64,000 bases of DNA from Ascarosepion bandense (Eukaryota; Mollusca; Cephalopoda; Sepiida; Sepiidae): contig JBBBDQ010000192.1 of assembly GCA_037127315.1 (NCBI GenBank), positions 5,701,501-5,765,500 of the forward strand, written 5' to 3'. Both the position numbers and the translations under genes were made by a program. Positions 35,601 to 47,480 of the stretch are shown here, piece by piece (the first letter of the stretch is position 1; each line of letters starts with the position of its first letter). The notes beneath the pieces were generated by a model that saw only the letters and a list, made by a program, of their open reading frames with translations, was not told the origin of the DNA and did not search any database.

Positions 35601-38600
35601 ACGACCCATAAAATGTATTAAGAGCTACAAGGGACAGTTGCCTAAGTACCGAGACGATACGACCCATAAAATGTATTAAGAGCTACAAAGGGCCAGTTGC
35701 CTAAGTACCGAGACGATACGACACATATAATTTATTAAGAGCTACAAGGAACAGTTGCCTAAGTACCGAGACGATACGACCCATAAAATGTATTAGGAGC
35801 TACAAGGGACAGTTGCCTAAGTACCGAGACGATACGACCCATAAAATGTATTAAGAGCTACAAGGGACAGTTGCCTAAGTACCGAGACGATACGACCCAT
35901 AAAATGTATTAAGAGCTACAAGGGACAGTTGCCTAAGTACCGAGAAGATACGACCCATAAAATGTATTAAGAGCTACAAGGAACAGTTGTCTAAGTACCG
36001 AGACGATACGACCCATAAAATGTATTAGGAGCTACAAGGGACAGTTGCCTAAGTACCGAGACGATACGACCCATAAAATGTATTAAGAGCTACAAGGGAC
36101 AGTTGCCTAGGTAACGAGACGATACGATCCATAAAATGTATTAAGAGCTACAAGGGACAGTTGCCTAAATACCGAGACGATACGACCCATAAAATGTATT
36201 AAGAGCTACAAGGGACAGTTGCCTAAGTACCGAGACGATACGACACATAAAATTTATTAAGAGCTACAAGGGACAGTTGCCTAAGTACCGAGACGATACG
36301 ACCCATAAAATGTATTAGGAGCTACAATGTACAGTTGCCTAAGTACCGAGACGATACGACCCATAAAATATATTAGGAGCTACAAGGTACAGTTGCCTAA
36401 GTACCGAGACGATACGACCCATAAAATGTATTAAGAGCTACAAGGGACAGTTGCCTAAGTACCGAGACGATACGACCCATAAAATGTATTAAGAGCTACA
36501 AAGGGCCAGTTGCCTAAGTACCGAGACGATACGACACATATAATTTATTAAGAGCTACAAGGGACAGTTGCCTAAGTACCGAGACGATACGACCCATAAA
36601 ATGTATTAGGAGGTACAAGGTACAGTTGCCTAAGTACCGAGACAATACGACCTATGATATGTATTAAGAGCTACAAGGTACAGTTGCCTAAGTACCGAGA
36701 CGATACGACCCATAAAATGTATTAAGAGCTACAAGGTACAGTTGCCTAAGTACCGAGACGATACGACCCATAAAATGTATTAAGAGCTACAAGGGACAGT
36801 TGCCTAAGTACCGAGACGATACGACCCATAAAATGTATTAAGAGCTACAAGGTACAGTTGCCTAAGTACCGAGACGATACGACCCATGAAATGTATTAAG
36901 AGCTACAAGGTACAGTTGCCTAAGTACCGAGAAGATACGACCCATAAAATGTATTAGGATCTACAAGGTACAGTTGCGTAAGTACCGAGACGATACGACC
37001 CATAAAATATATTAGGAGCTACAAGGGACAGTTGCCTAAGTACCGAGACGATACGACCCATAAAATTTATTAAGAGCTACAAGGGACAGTTGCCTAAGTA
37101 CCGAGACGATACAACCCATAAAATGTATTAAGTGCTACAAGGGACAGTTGCCTAGGAAACTAGACGATACGACCCATAAAATGTATTAAGAGCTACAAGG
37201 TACAGTTGCCTAAGTACCGAGACGATACGACACATATAATTTATTAAGAGCTACAAGGGACAGTTGCCTAAGTACCGAGACGATACGACCCATAAAATGT
37301 ATTAAGAGCTACAAGGTACAGTTGCCTAAGTACCGAGAAGATACGACACATAAAATGTATTAGGCGCTACAAGGTACAGTTGCCTAAGTACCGAGACGAT
37401 ACGACCCATAAAATGTATTAAGAGCTACAAGGAACAGTTGCCTAAGTACCGAGACGATACGACCCATAAAATGTATTAGGAGCTACAAGGGACAGTTGCC
37501 TAAGTACCGAGACGATACGACCCATAAAATGTATTAAGAGCTACAATGGACAGTTTCCTAAATACCGAGACGATACGACCCATAAAATGTATTAAGAGCT
37601 ACAAGGGGCAGTTGCCTAAGTACCGAGACGATACGACCCATAAAATGTATTAAGAGCTACAAAAGACAGTTGCCTAAGTACCGAGAAGAAACGACCCATA
37701 AAATGTATTAAGAGCTACAAGGTACAGTTGCCTAAGTACCGAGACGATACGACCCATAAAATGTATTAGGAGCTATAAGGTACAGTTGCCTAAGTATCGA
37801 GACGATACGACCCATAAAATGTATTAGGATCTACAACGTACAGTTACCTAAGTACCGAGACGATACGACCCACAAAATGTATTAGGAGCTACAAGGTACA
37901 GTTGCCTAAGTACCGAGACGATACGACCCATGAAATGTATTAAGAGCTACAAGGGACAGTTGCCTAAGTACCGAGACGATACGACCCATGAAATGTATTA
38001 AGAGCTACAAGGGACAGTTGCCTAAGTACCGAGACGATACGACCCATAAAATGTATTAAGAGCTACAAGGGACAGTTGCCTAGGTAACGAGACGATACGA
38101 CCCATAAAATGTATTAAGAGCTACAAGGGACAGTTGCCTAAATACCGAGACGATACGACCCATAAAATGTATTAAGAGCTACAAGGGACAGTTGCCTAAG
38201 TACCGAGACGATACGACCCATAAAATGTATTAAGAGCTACAAGGTACAGTTGCCTAAGTACCGAGAAGATACGACCCATAAAATGTATTAGGATCTACAA
38301 GGTACAGTTGCGTAAGTACCGAGACGATACGACCCATAAAATATATTAGGAGCTACATGGGACAGTTGCCTATGTACCGAGACGATACGACCCATAAAAT
38401 TTATTAAGAGCTACAAGGGACAGTTGCCTAAGTACCGAGACGATACAACCCATAAAATGTATTAAGAACTATAAGGGACAGTTGCCTAAGTACCGAGACG
38501 ATACGACCCATAAAATGTATTAGGAGCTACAAGGGACAGTTGCCTAAGTACCGAGACGATACGACCCATAAAATGTATTAAGTGCTACAAGGGACAGTTG

Positions 38601-40421
38601 CCTAGGAAACGAGACGATACGACCCATAAAATGTATTAAGAGCTACAAGGGACAGTTGCCTAAATACCGAGACGATACGACCCATAAAATGTATTAAGAG
38701 CTACAAGGGACAATTGCCTAAGTACCGAGACGATACGACCCATAAAATGTATTAAGAGCTACAAGGGACAGTTGCCTAAGTACCGAGACGATACGACCCA
38801 TAAAATGTATTAAGAGGTACAAGGGACAGTTGCCTAAGTACCGAGACGATACGACCCATAAAATGTATTAGGAGCTACAAGGGACAGTTGCCTAAGTACC
38901 GAGACGATACGACCCATAAAATGTATTAAGAGCTACAAGGGACAGTTGCCTAGGTAACGAGACGATACGACCCATAAAATGTATTAAGAGCTACAAGGGA
39001 CAGTTGCCTAAATACCGAGACGATACGACCCATAAAATGTATTAAGAGCTACAAGGGACAGTTGCCTAAGTACCGAGACGATACGACCCATAAAATGTAT
39101 TAAGAGCTACAAGGGACAGTTGCCTAAGTACCGAGACGATACGACCCATAAAATATATTAGGAGCTACAAGGGACAGTTGCCTAAGTACCGAGACGATAC
39201 GACCCATAAAATGTATTAGGAGCTACAAGGTACAGTTGCCTAAGTACCGAGACGATACGACCCATAAAATGTATTAGGAGCTACAAGATACAGTTGCCTA
39301 AGTACCGAGACGATACGACCCATAAAATGTATTAAGAGCTACAAGGGTCAGTTGCCTAAGTACCGAGACGATACGACCCATAAAATGTATTAAGAGCTAC
39401 AAGGTACAGTTGCCTAAGTACCGAGAAGATACGACCCATAAAATGTATTAGGATCTACAAGGTACAGTTGCGTAAGTACCGAGACGATACGACCCATAAA
39501 ATATATTAGGAGCTACAAGGGACAGTTGCCTAAGTACCGAGACGATACGACCCATAAAATTTATTAAGAGCTACAAGGGACAGTTGCCTAAGTACCGAGA
39601 CGATACAACCCATAAAATGTATTAAGAACTACAAGGGACAGTTGCCTAAGTACCGAGACGATACGACCCATAAAATGTATTAGGAGCTACAATGGACAGT
39701 TGCCTAAGTACCGAGACGATACGACCCATAAAATGTATTAAGTGCTACAAGGGACAGTTGCCTAGGAAACGAGACGATACGACCCATAAAATGTATTAAG
39801 AGCTACAAGGGACAGTTGCCTAAGTACCGAGACGATACGACCCATAAAATGTATTAAGAGCTACAAGGTACGGTTGCCTAAGTACTGAGACGATACGACC
39901 CATAAAATGTATTAAGAGCTACAAGGGTCAGTTGCCTAAGTACCGAGACGATACGACCCATAAAATGTATTAGGAGCTACAAGGGACAGTTGCCTAAGTA
40001 CCGAGACGATACGACCCATAAAATGTATTAAGAGCTACAAGGGACAGTTGCCTAAGTACCGAGACGATACGACCCATAAAATGTATTAAGAGCTACAAGT
40101 GACAGTTGCCTAAGTACCGAGACGATACGACCCATAAAATGTATTAAGAGCTACAAGGGACAGTTGCCTAAGTACCGAGACGATACGACCCATAAAATGT
40201 ATTAGGAGCTACAAGGGACAGTTGCCTAAGTACCGTGACGATACGACCCATAAAATATATTAAGAGCTACAATTTACAGTTGCCTAAGTACCGAGACGAT
40301 ACGACCCATAAAATATATTAAGAGCTACAACGGTCAGTTGCCTAAGTACCTAGACGATACGACCCATAAAATTTATTAAGAGGGTCAGTTGCCTAAGTAC
40401 CGAGATGATACGACCCATAAA
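32653..40421 (+). repeat. Sat58: 58-bp satellite array derived from the LINE-B C-terminus
   Basis: About 134 head-to-tail units of 58 bp, with very constant length. The typical unit contains AAAATGTATTAAGAGCTACA, AGGGACAGTTGCCTAAGTAC and CGAGACGATACGACCCAT. Read in frame it gives NVLRATRDSCLSTEMIRPI, matching the end of LINE-B ORFs. The right edge continues as CATAAAAGAAG, the same sequence that ends LINE-B copy B2. It is far less AT-rich than Sat77. Unit variants such as CTAGGTAACGAG, AAGGTACAG and GGATCTACAAGG recur at fixed multiples of 58 bp. Confidence 0.97.
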
Positions 40422-40560
40422 AGAAGAATAAAGAAGCGCTAAGAGATCCCCTGGCTCTATATCAAAATACTTATATTTGAAGTTAATCTCACAACTTGAA
40501 ATCCACCGCCTTCTCATTGTTCTTAATTTTATCTTATTTTATTTTCCTCTTATCTTTATA
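40421..40560 (+). other. LINE-B 3' tail of copy B3 and short spacer
   Basis: AAAGAAGAATAAAGAAG matches the LINE-B 3' tail (compare GAAGAAGAAGATG near 61413). The following 100 bp is unassigned. Confidence 0.55.
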
Positions 40561-40561
40561 T

Positions 40562-41030
40562 TCTTATGTGCATCCCGACTGGCAGTAAGGAGTTTAGACT
40601 CTTTGCTAATGTTTAGTTAGGCTACTCTGATCGTTAGTCGCACAATATCGGGGTTATTGTAATATAATGAAGTGCATGGATACATGTCCCTGCAAGCACT
40701 TTTGGTAGGTTGTAGTCTAAATCACCTTCCATCCGGCTTTTATTGCTTTAGAGGATCTTCAGTGTCTATTATTCTCGGCCTTCCATAACATAATGGCTAA
40801 CACAATAAAACCAAATAAAACTAGACCAATTTCAATAAGAGTAGATACGTTTATCCATTGTCCAGTTCACACTCCTCCTCAGTTTTTTGAACAAGAGTAG
40901 AAGTTTATTCCTTGTTTTCTGTTTAGCATTGAGTTTCCGGTTCCTTGTCAAGTCTTCTCATTCTCTTTCATTCTTAGTAGCCTCTTGCGTCTTAGTGGCA
41001 TTATCGCCTTGCCTGGGGTGAAATGACGAA
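40562..41030 (+). mobile_element. LINE-A 5' UTR fragments and a 3' end (rearranged)
   Basis: 40568-40745 is homologous to 54720-54870 in the 5' region of the long LINE-A (ATATCGGGGTT, TGTCCCTGCAAGCA). 40880-40965 matches 54548-54625 (GAACA-AGTAGA, CCTTGTTTT/CTTGTTTAG). Directly after it, 40980-41025 is the LINE-A 3' terminus. The order differs from the long copy, so this is two fragments, one of them a large internal deletion joining 5' UTR to 3' end. Confidence 0.55.
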
Positions 41031-41039
41031 AAACAAGTA

Positions 41040-41515
41040 TATATGGCTGGTGCTGATCGACCCTTACTGTCCAGCCTCGACAGAGTCCAAAAGCGCTTAC
41101 GCGGTCTTTTTCTCCACCCTGCAACCCTTATCTCACAGACAGCATAACACCCTTGTTTCCTGGAGTTCGGATGAGATACATTCTTCAGTGTTACCAGGTC
41201 TGACTTTCACATCTGGGAACCACCATGACATGTTCACGGCGACAAATCTTCTCAATTCCCTTTGTGTTCTTTTGTTAAAAAGTAAGTTCCACTTAGAGAG
41301 CATCTTCCTCAGGGCTGTTACTTTTTGAAACTGCCGAAAGAGTGCTTCCCTATAGACTACAATCTTTTGGTCTTTTTAAGTTCAAGGTTAAACAATATTG
41401 ATCCTACTCGTCCTCAAAATACCCCCTTGCTTCCCTCTTATTTACAACCTAACTCAGTACTCTACATTGAGTAGCCCTTGGGCCTTGTACTGGGTAAACT
41501 ATCAGAAAAAAAAGT
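41040..41515 (+). mobile_element. 3' fragment of a third LINE family
   Basis: Translation in shifting frames gives LLSSLDRVQKRLRGLF, HPATLISQTA, SLCVLL and ends in PWALYWVNYQ with an A-rich tail. The arrangement (LDRVQKR, then the SLCV motif) is that of LINE C-termini, but the sequence and 3' end differ from LINE-A. Confidence 0.5.
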
Positions 41516-41740
41516 ATTTCATCAAGATGATTTCCCTTTGAGCTTAGGCAGACGGATATATTGAAAACTATTTTTATAATGTCGCGTTGTTTTTTTTTTT
41601 ATCACAGTATAAAGTGAATTCAAATTAATGCAGAAACCGATGTTTGACTTCTCAGCTTTAGCAGTGCCTCTGCTGTTGAGATGACATCTGAGAACCGCAG
41701 CTACCATATCACCTTAATGGAAATTCATTAACCCAAAGAA

Positions 41741-42029
41741 ACTGATCGACTCGGAACGAGAAACCGGGGAGCCGAGTTCGAATTCCAGTTGAATTCCTTG
41801 CATTCACTTACGCGCAAATACCCTTGGGAAAGGTATTAATCCGTCTATTCCTTCCAGTTATGGATTAAATAACAGGACAGATTGGGTTCTATAGCCTTGG
41901 TCGGCAACCAGTCTACCGCAGAAAGCAATGGCAACCTACTGCGGGATAACATTCTGCCCAGTCTGTCATGTCTCGAAAGAGACATGATCACCCAAGCGTG
42001 TATCACGTATGGCACTTAATTGACTGACT
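41741..42029 (+). mobile_element. SINE-2, copy C
   Basis: Sense strand is plus. The tRNA-like head remnant has the B box GAGTTCGAATTCC near 41773. The body has TACCCTTGGGAAAGGTATTA, GGACAGATTGGGTTCTATAG and CAACCAGTCTACCGCAGAAA, and the 3' end TATCACGTATGGCACTTAAT then GACTGACT. It closely matches copies at 45625-45935 and 48966-49252 on the other strand. Confidence 0.8.
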
Positions 42030-42640
42030 ATAAGTAATACTGGTTGCTATCAACCTACAATTATATACAAGCCGGACCTTGGACATTGTCAACTCTTGGT
42101 TTGCTTTTGATCGAATGGCACAAAAACAGCGTTATGAATTTTGTGCTTATTGACATCATTAAGTTTCTCCAGGACGTATTATCAATTTTTGCAGCCGGCC
42201 TACGAGAAGGTGACATTTGCGGATCAGCTGCCAAAATACTAAGAGTAAAAACAATGCAAATCTTTTCTTTTTTTTACAGAACGAATCAAGTTTCACAAAA
42301 ATCGCGGAGTTTATTTTGTTGATATACCATAATATGAAGTGAAAGTCTTAAGCATACAATTGCATTTTTAATCAGATATTATTTCTTATTACTATAAACG
42401 TTACTTTAGTCATTACACGGGTTTGAGTTGCTATCGCTGCTTTTTAAAAAAATTTTCTTAAACAGAAAATTGTTAACAATTTAAATTTTGATTTCCAATC
42501 ATCTAAACTTTAAACTTCATACATGCACGAGAACAAATGTTGGAAACACTTTAAAACTCATCCAATAACCTAATTATTTAATTTGTAACGCGAAGAAAAT
42601 AAGATTACAAAATCAAGAAAAACAAAAAGAAAATAACAAA
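42030..42640. other. No recognised features
   Basis: Unassigned sequence. A 92-codon plus-strand open frame (42044-42322) has no recognisable motif. Confidence 0.4.
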
Positions 42641-43115
42641 TCCAAAGGCGGATCTGCAATATGATAGATCCTGACTTGGCAGTTCGCTTTCAATCACTTT
42701 CACCGATGTTATGTGGCTTTCTTCTGTTTTTTCTACAACTGCTTTCATGGCAATTGCTCTGACGAGCTTATTTCCCTTGTTCCCCGATCACATGTATATA
42801 AGGGTGATACTAGATTGGCATCGAATTACCATCGAAATAGTTAAATGTAAAAACCATCTCTTCTACTCTAAAAGTTTCTTTTATCGCACTTCCCGTTTGT
42901 GGAACTCCCTTTCGTTTGCTTGTTTCCTTGAGAGCTACAACCTCCAATAGTTTAAATGCAACCTCAATTGCCATCGTCTATCTCCTTGATTCCCATCAAT
43001 CTCCTATCCTTTCTTTGACATCCGCTGTACCTTGTTTTTCTCTTACTGTAACCCCCTCTGCACCAGTGGCGGCCCTGCCTTGCTTGGGGTGAAATGATTA
43101 TAAAGAAAAAAAGTA
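42640..43115 (+). mobile_element. LINE-A copy, 3' end
   Basis: It starts with RRICNMIDPDLAVRFQSL (42650-42705), then, in another frame, the FYSKSFFYRTSRLWNSL tail at 42860-42910. The 3' terminus CTGCCTTGCTTGGGGTGAAA is at 43075-43095, with an A-rich tail. Convergent with the next copy. Confidence 0.8.
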
Positions 43116-43284
43116 GCTACAAAAACGTGATCCCTAAGGGTGAAAATGCATTTTATTTTAAGAATGAAAGCTATTTCTTGAAGCTTTCATTTTAAGTTTA
43201 ATTTCAAACAAATATATTAGATTGAATATTTCCAACAAGCAGAATAATTTGTTGTATTTAAAACCGAAGTTAGTTTTTAAATTT

Positions 43285-43437
43285 TTTATAATCATATTGC
43301 CCCAAGCAGAGTAGTTTACTGTCACTGGTGCGCAGGTGGTTACATACGAGGAAATTTATGAGAAAGAGGGACAGGTTATAGGAGGTGTCAGGAAGTGGGT
43401 AAGAGAAGGATAAGAATACTGATGAGAGTGAAGTGGG

Positions 43438-43484
<47 letters not shown>

Positions 43485-43925
43485 AATGTAAGTGAGATAG
43501 GAGACGACTATTGACTTTACATTTAAATTCTTGGAGATTATAGCTGTCTGAGAAGCAAGTAAACGGAACGGAATTCCACAGACAGGAAGTGCGAGAAAAA
43601 ACTGTTAGAGTAGAAGTTGAGTTTACATTTTATTGGTTTCACAGTAAGAGGGTGGGACCTAGTTGCTAATTTAGTGACTTGAATAAATTCATACATATGA
43701 GGCACCAGTGAGCTAAGTTCATTGGAGCAGAAGCCGTGAAAGTATTTGTCGAAGAGACACAAGGATGCCACATTGCGCCGGTGAGAAAGTAACTGTATCT
43801 AAGCTGCTAAGTCGTGATCGATGACATTACAGATTGTCTGTTGGATTTTGTCAAGGAACCCTGGGTGGATAGCAGGGGCACCCAACCAGATATGGCAGCA
43901 GTATTCAATGCACGGGTTTGTTGAA
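43285..43925 (-). mobile_element. LINE-A copy, 3' end (minus strand)
   Basis: Minus-strand motifs: PCIEYCCHIWLGAPAIHPGF, LDKIQQTICNVIDHDLAA, ASLCLFDKYFHGFCSNELSS, TKLATRSHPLTVKPIKC. The 3' terminus is at 43290-43340. A (GA)n run lies inside at 43441-43480. Confidence 0.8.
43441..43480. repeat. (AG)n microsatellite
   Basis: Twenty uninterrupted AG units within the LINE-A copy. Confidence 0.95.
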
Positions 43926-44570
43926 GAAATGTTAGAATATAAACAATAAAATTTAAATTTGCTACAGTTACTGCTCTTACGTTCTGATAATATCATGTAT
44001 AGACGTTTGTATTTACAAAAATTAGCACATTTACACACACACACACACACATTAATAAATATGCATATTATTCTACCTTTATGGCACGACTCGGAGTTCC
44101 ATGCGTTATGCAATCATCAGGTGTATATTTCAAACTGACAGTTTAATAGATTTGAACTTAAGTTCATTCGATGTTCATGGGAATTAAATCTTATAAAGAT
44201 AAGTTATTGCTTTTTTAATAACAAGATTAAAAATTTAGATATTCTACGCTTTCATATGGATAAAAATTTAAAATTTAAGTTTAAAATTATAATAAAAATA
44301 AATAATAAAATGCAGGAAGAAGAAATCAAAGGGACGTAAATCATGAGTCTTAAAAATTTAAATATTCAAATATTACATGAACATAAAAATGTAGAGAAAG
44401 TTAAAATTTTAAAATTTTATATAGAAATAAAAATAAGATAAAATAAAATAAAAATGAAAAGAAAAATTAAGAGGTAAAATTTAGAATTCAGAATTAAAAA
44501 TGTAAGGAGTAAAAATAAAAGGGCATCATGTGAGCGTTTATCTATTTAAAAAAAACAACTTTAAAACTTA
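43926..44570. other. AT-rich stretch, low complexity
   Basis: (CA)n at 44034-44050. From 44220 to 44520 the sequence is strongly A-rich with imperfect AAATTTAAA and AAAATAA repeats. No coding content. Confidence 0.6.
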
Positions 44571-44574
44571 AAAA

Positions 44575-45265
44575 TTCAATTCCCATGTTTAATAGTGTAA
44601 GGTTGATGGTAGGAGAAAATTGTTTGATATATAGTGCCTCTCTTATAGCGAGGTGCCTTTGATATTATGATTTAAATAGTATTTTTGACCAAAATTTTTC
44701 TTAAGGGTATTTGTAAGTTATGAGTTAATAAATGTTTTTATTGCATTATTATTACTAGATAGGTGGCATGTAAGGCGTCGACTCAGAGAAGTGGTAGTAT
44801 GGCCAATATAGATAATTTATGACAAGAAACATAGAACATTGAAATTCATGCACTATATTAGTTATCGCTAGTTTAGATTCGATAGGGTTATTATTATTAT
44901 TAGAAATAACAAGGTTTATTGTCTTTCATTTTCTATAATATATTATAAATTTTACGTTTTTCAGGAATTACGGCAGAAATATGGTGTTTAATAATTTTTC
45001 GTAAATTTGTCCTGTTTATAATTAATGTGCATTTGGCTGCAATAAAATATGTTGATATTTTCTTGTGTTATTTTTAATGCTAGTGTCATGTATTTTTTGG
45101 TAAGAAAATTTTATTTGTTTATCAATGATGTAGTTGGGAAAATTATTGTTGACTAGTGTTTGTTTTACGTGTTTAAGTTTGCTCAAAAATATTCTTTGGG
45201 AGGAAGAATTTTGATGCACTCTATTTAAGAAGTTTGTTATTACTGCTTTTTTTATATATATCTTT
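44575..45265 (-). mobile_element. Penelope-like element fragment, RT end and GIY-YIG (copy 2)
   Basis: On the minus strand, 45120-45220 reads HQNSSSQRIFLSKLKHVKQT, then LVNNNFPNYIIDKQIK, like the segment after the RT domain of Penelope-like elements. At 44770-44830 it reads YIGHTTTSLSRRLTCHLS, a GIY-YIG motif, and near 44600-44650 an R-E-ALYI-type C-terminal motif. It is interrupted by stops and frameshifts. Homologous to 21420-21960. Confidence 0.65.
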
Positions 45266-45620
45266 TTAGGTATTAACTATTATACTTGAAAACTAAAATG
45301 AAAAATTCCATGACAGCCACACATGAGAACATAACACCAGAAAAATAACATCCTTGAAAATGGCCTGTGAAGAGGCTGAAAGCGCTTGGAGATTCGAAAA
45401 TTATGGAACATTTTTATATTCCCTATCTCCAGCAAAAAGGAAACATATAAGAATACAGGAAAAATTAAATAAAAAATTAATAAATCTTCACTTTCGGTTG
45501 TTTTTATAAAAAAAAAAAAAATGGACCCCCCCCCACACACACATACAAGGACTGTAACCTTTACTGAAAGAACTGGACATTTGTATGCTTAATGTAAATG
45601 CATTGGTAATGATTTTATAA
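45265..45620. other. Possible upstream part of the Penelope-like copy
   Basis: The minus-strand open frame at 45280-45540 has FRISKRFQPLHRPFSR but no family I can name. A C-rich/ACAC run lies at 45525-45545. Confidence 0.35.
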
Positions 45621-45624
45621 TAGA

Positions 45625-45935
45625 GTCAGTCAGTTAAGTGCCATACGTGATACACGCTTGGGCGATCATGTCTCGAAAGAGACATGACTGACTTGGCAGA
45701 AGATTATCCCGCAGTAGGTTGCCATTGCTTTCTGCGGTAGACTGGTTGCCGACCAAGGCTATAGAACCCAATCTGTCCTGTTATTTAACCCATAACTGGA
45801 AGGAATAGGCGGATTAATACCTTTCCCAAGGGTATTTGTGCGTACGTGAATGCAATGAATTCAGCTGGAATTCGAACTCGGCTCCCCGATTTCTCGTGCC
45901 GAGCCGATATCCACTGCACTACAACGCACATCCAC
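45625..45935 (-). mobile_element. SINE-2, copy A (most complete)
   Basis: Sense strand is minus. The tRNA-like head at 45860-45935 has an A-box-like TAGTGCAGTGGAT and the B box GAGTTCGAATTCC. The body shares long identical stretches with the copies at 41741-42029 and 48966-49252, including TAGAACCCAATCTGTCCTG. It ends at the GTCAGTCAGTTAAGTG terminus. This layout is that of tRNA-derived SINEs; cephalopods are known for such families, but I cannot name this one. Confidence 0.8.
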
Positions 45936-45939
45936 TTAT

Positions 45940-47010
45940 GATGGAGAGTCAGTGAAAATAAGTTAAAAAAGCGTTGTTGGTAGTCAGCAACTAATGCAAA
46001 TGCCTCTTAAAAAAATCACATAAATATTTTTTCTTCGTGATTCTTCTGTTGTTAATGTTAATTATTGTTTTCATGACATTTATGAAAGTCAATTCTGTAG
46101 CCTCCTTCAGGTTAATATCCTGAATGCAATTAATCATTTTTTCAAAATCTTTATTCACCTGAAGAATTGTTATCAGAAATGGGGTTCAAACAATAAAACG
46201 TTGAATGATATACAGTCCCAATACGCAGATTTACATTCGTAAAATTTGTTATTCCCGAACTTAACTGTGTTTATCTGTTTGCTATTTGGCGAAAAAACAA
46301 TAGCAAGGATTTGGGAATTGGACCTGCTGTCTAGATATTTATCATACAATTGTGTTTTGAAGAGTGAATGATAAAAAAAAAAAATTACGTGTTTAAGCTA
46401 GTCACCTACCGCTTCATTTAAGCAGTGAGCAAAAATGATTTTCAACGTGGTGGTTTTTGACCTCTTTAACTGTAATGTTGACCTTAATTCATTTACTGAC
46501 ATACTTAACTTATTGTTTTTATTTTGTCCTTATCTAATAAAGGGAATGATGTATTTTGAGAGTGGTTTCTGTAAAGGGTAAAACATTGTAAATAGCAGAG
46601 AAATTATCTATACGGTAATGTCTTCTTTGAGTTCAATACAAACACAGTGTTAAGCATATATTAGAAGATGAGGCACAAGTGATTTTCTTTTGGGCTAACA
46701 GTCTTGTCTGAAATGAGTTGTTTTCTTAATTATCCTTATTTGAAATTTTTTAGTCTAAATGATAAGTGACAATTTTTTTGAGAAATTTAAGGACTACTTT
46801 TTGGATATATCCAAAGAAGCAATCTTCAACTTCTTGAAAATTATGCCACTTTTAAAGGCAACAACAAAACACAAGAAGAAATCCGACAAAGCCTAACCAA
46901 TAACAAAAAATGCACTTAAACTCTAAAAAGACACGTGCTGGAAGCAATAAATATTCGGACCTTGAAAAAAGTTCTCGCTGATTTTTCATGAAAAGTAATG
47001 TTTTATTGAC
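45940..47010. other. No recognised features
   Basis: AT-rich unassigned sequence without recognisable coding similarity. Confidence 0.45.
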
Positions 47011-47014
47011 AAAA

Positions 47015-47480
47015 ATTAGTAAGAAACATGACATTGAAAGTATTGTCCATCACTGGCCATTACTTTTTTTTTTTATCTTTATGACAGCATTTAAATTCAA
47101 CATCAGAAAAACAACACATCTTATGATGCTGAACTTAATCCATTTTTTGGCATCTTCATAAGAATGAAAGTGCTGCTCAGCCAGGTCATGTGCCATGGAT
47201 GAGAACAAGTGATAATCAGACGGGGTAATGTCTGGTGAGTACGGCGAGTGGGGTAGGATTTCTCATTTAAGCGTTTCTAAGTAGGTTTTAACCCATTTTG
47301 CAACATGCAGCCTAGATTTATCATGTTGCAAAATCACTTTGTCATGTCTCTGCTTGTATAGCGATCGTTTTTCGTCAATGTTCCGCTCAAATGCATCAAT
47401 TGTAGTCAATAGCAATTTCCAATGATGGTTTTGTTCGTTTTGAGCAGCTCATAACAACTACACCCAGCTGATCCAGGGTG
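47015..47480 (-). mobile_element. mariner transposase remnant (DD34D type)
   Basis: Minus-strand frames give CYELLKTNKTIIGNCY, RDMTK-like, QHDKSRLHVAKWVKTYLETL, EILPHSPYSPDITPSDYHLF, MAHDLAEQHFHSYEDAKKWI, and near 47045 ASDGQYF-like sequence. The order and the SPD-I-PSDYHLF block identify a mariner transposase C-terminal half. The second catalytic aspartate survives as HDK (normally HDN) and the third as the D of PSD. Several frameshifts and stops break it. Inverted termini were not found. Confidence 0.8.

Noticed and set aside
32653..40421. Coding tandem-repeat protein from Sat58
   Set aside because: 58 bp is not a multiple of three, and stops occur in every frame within a few units.
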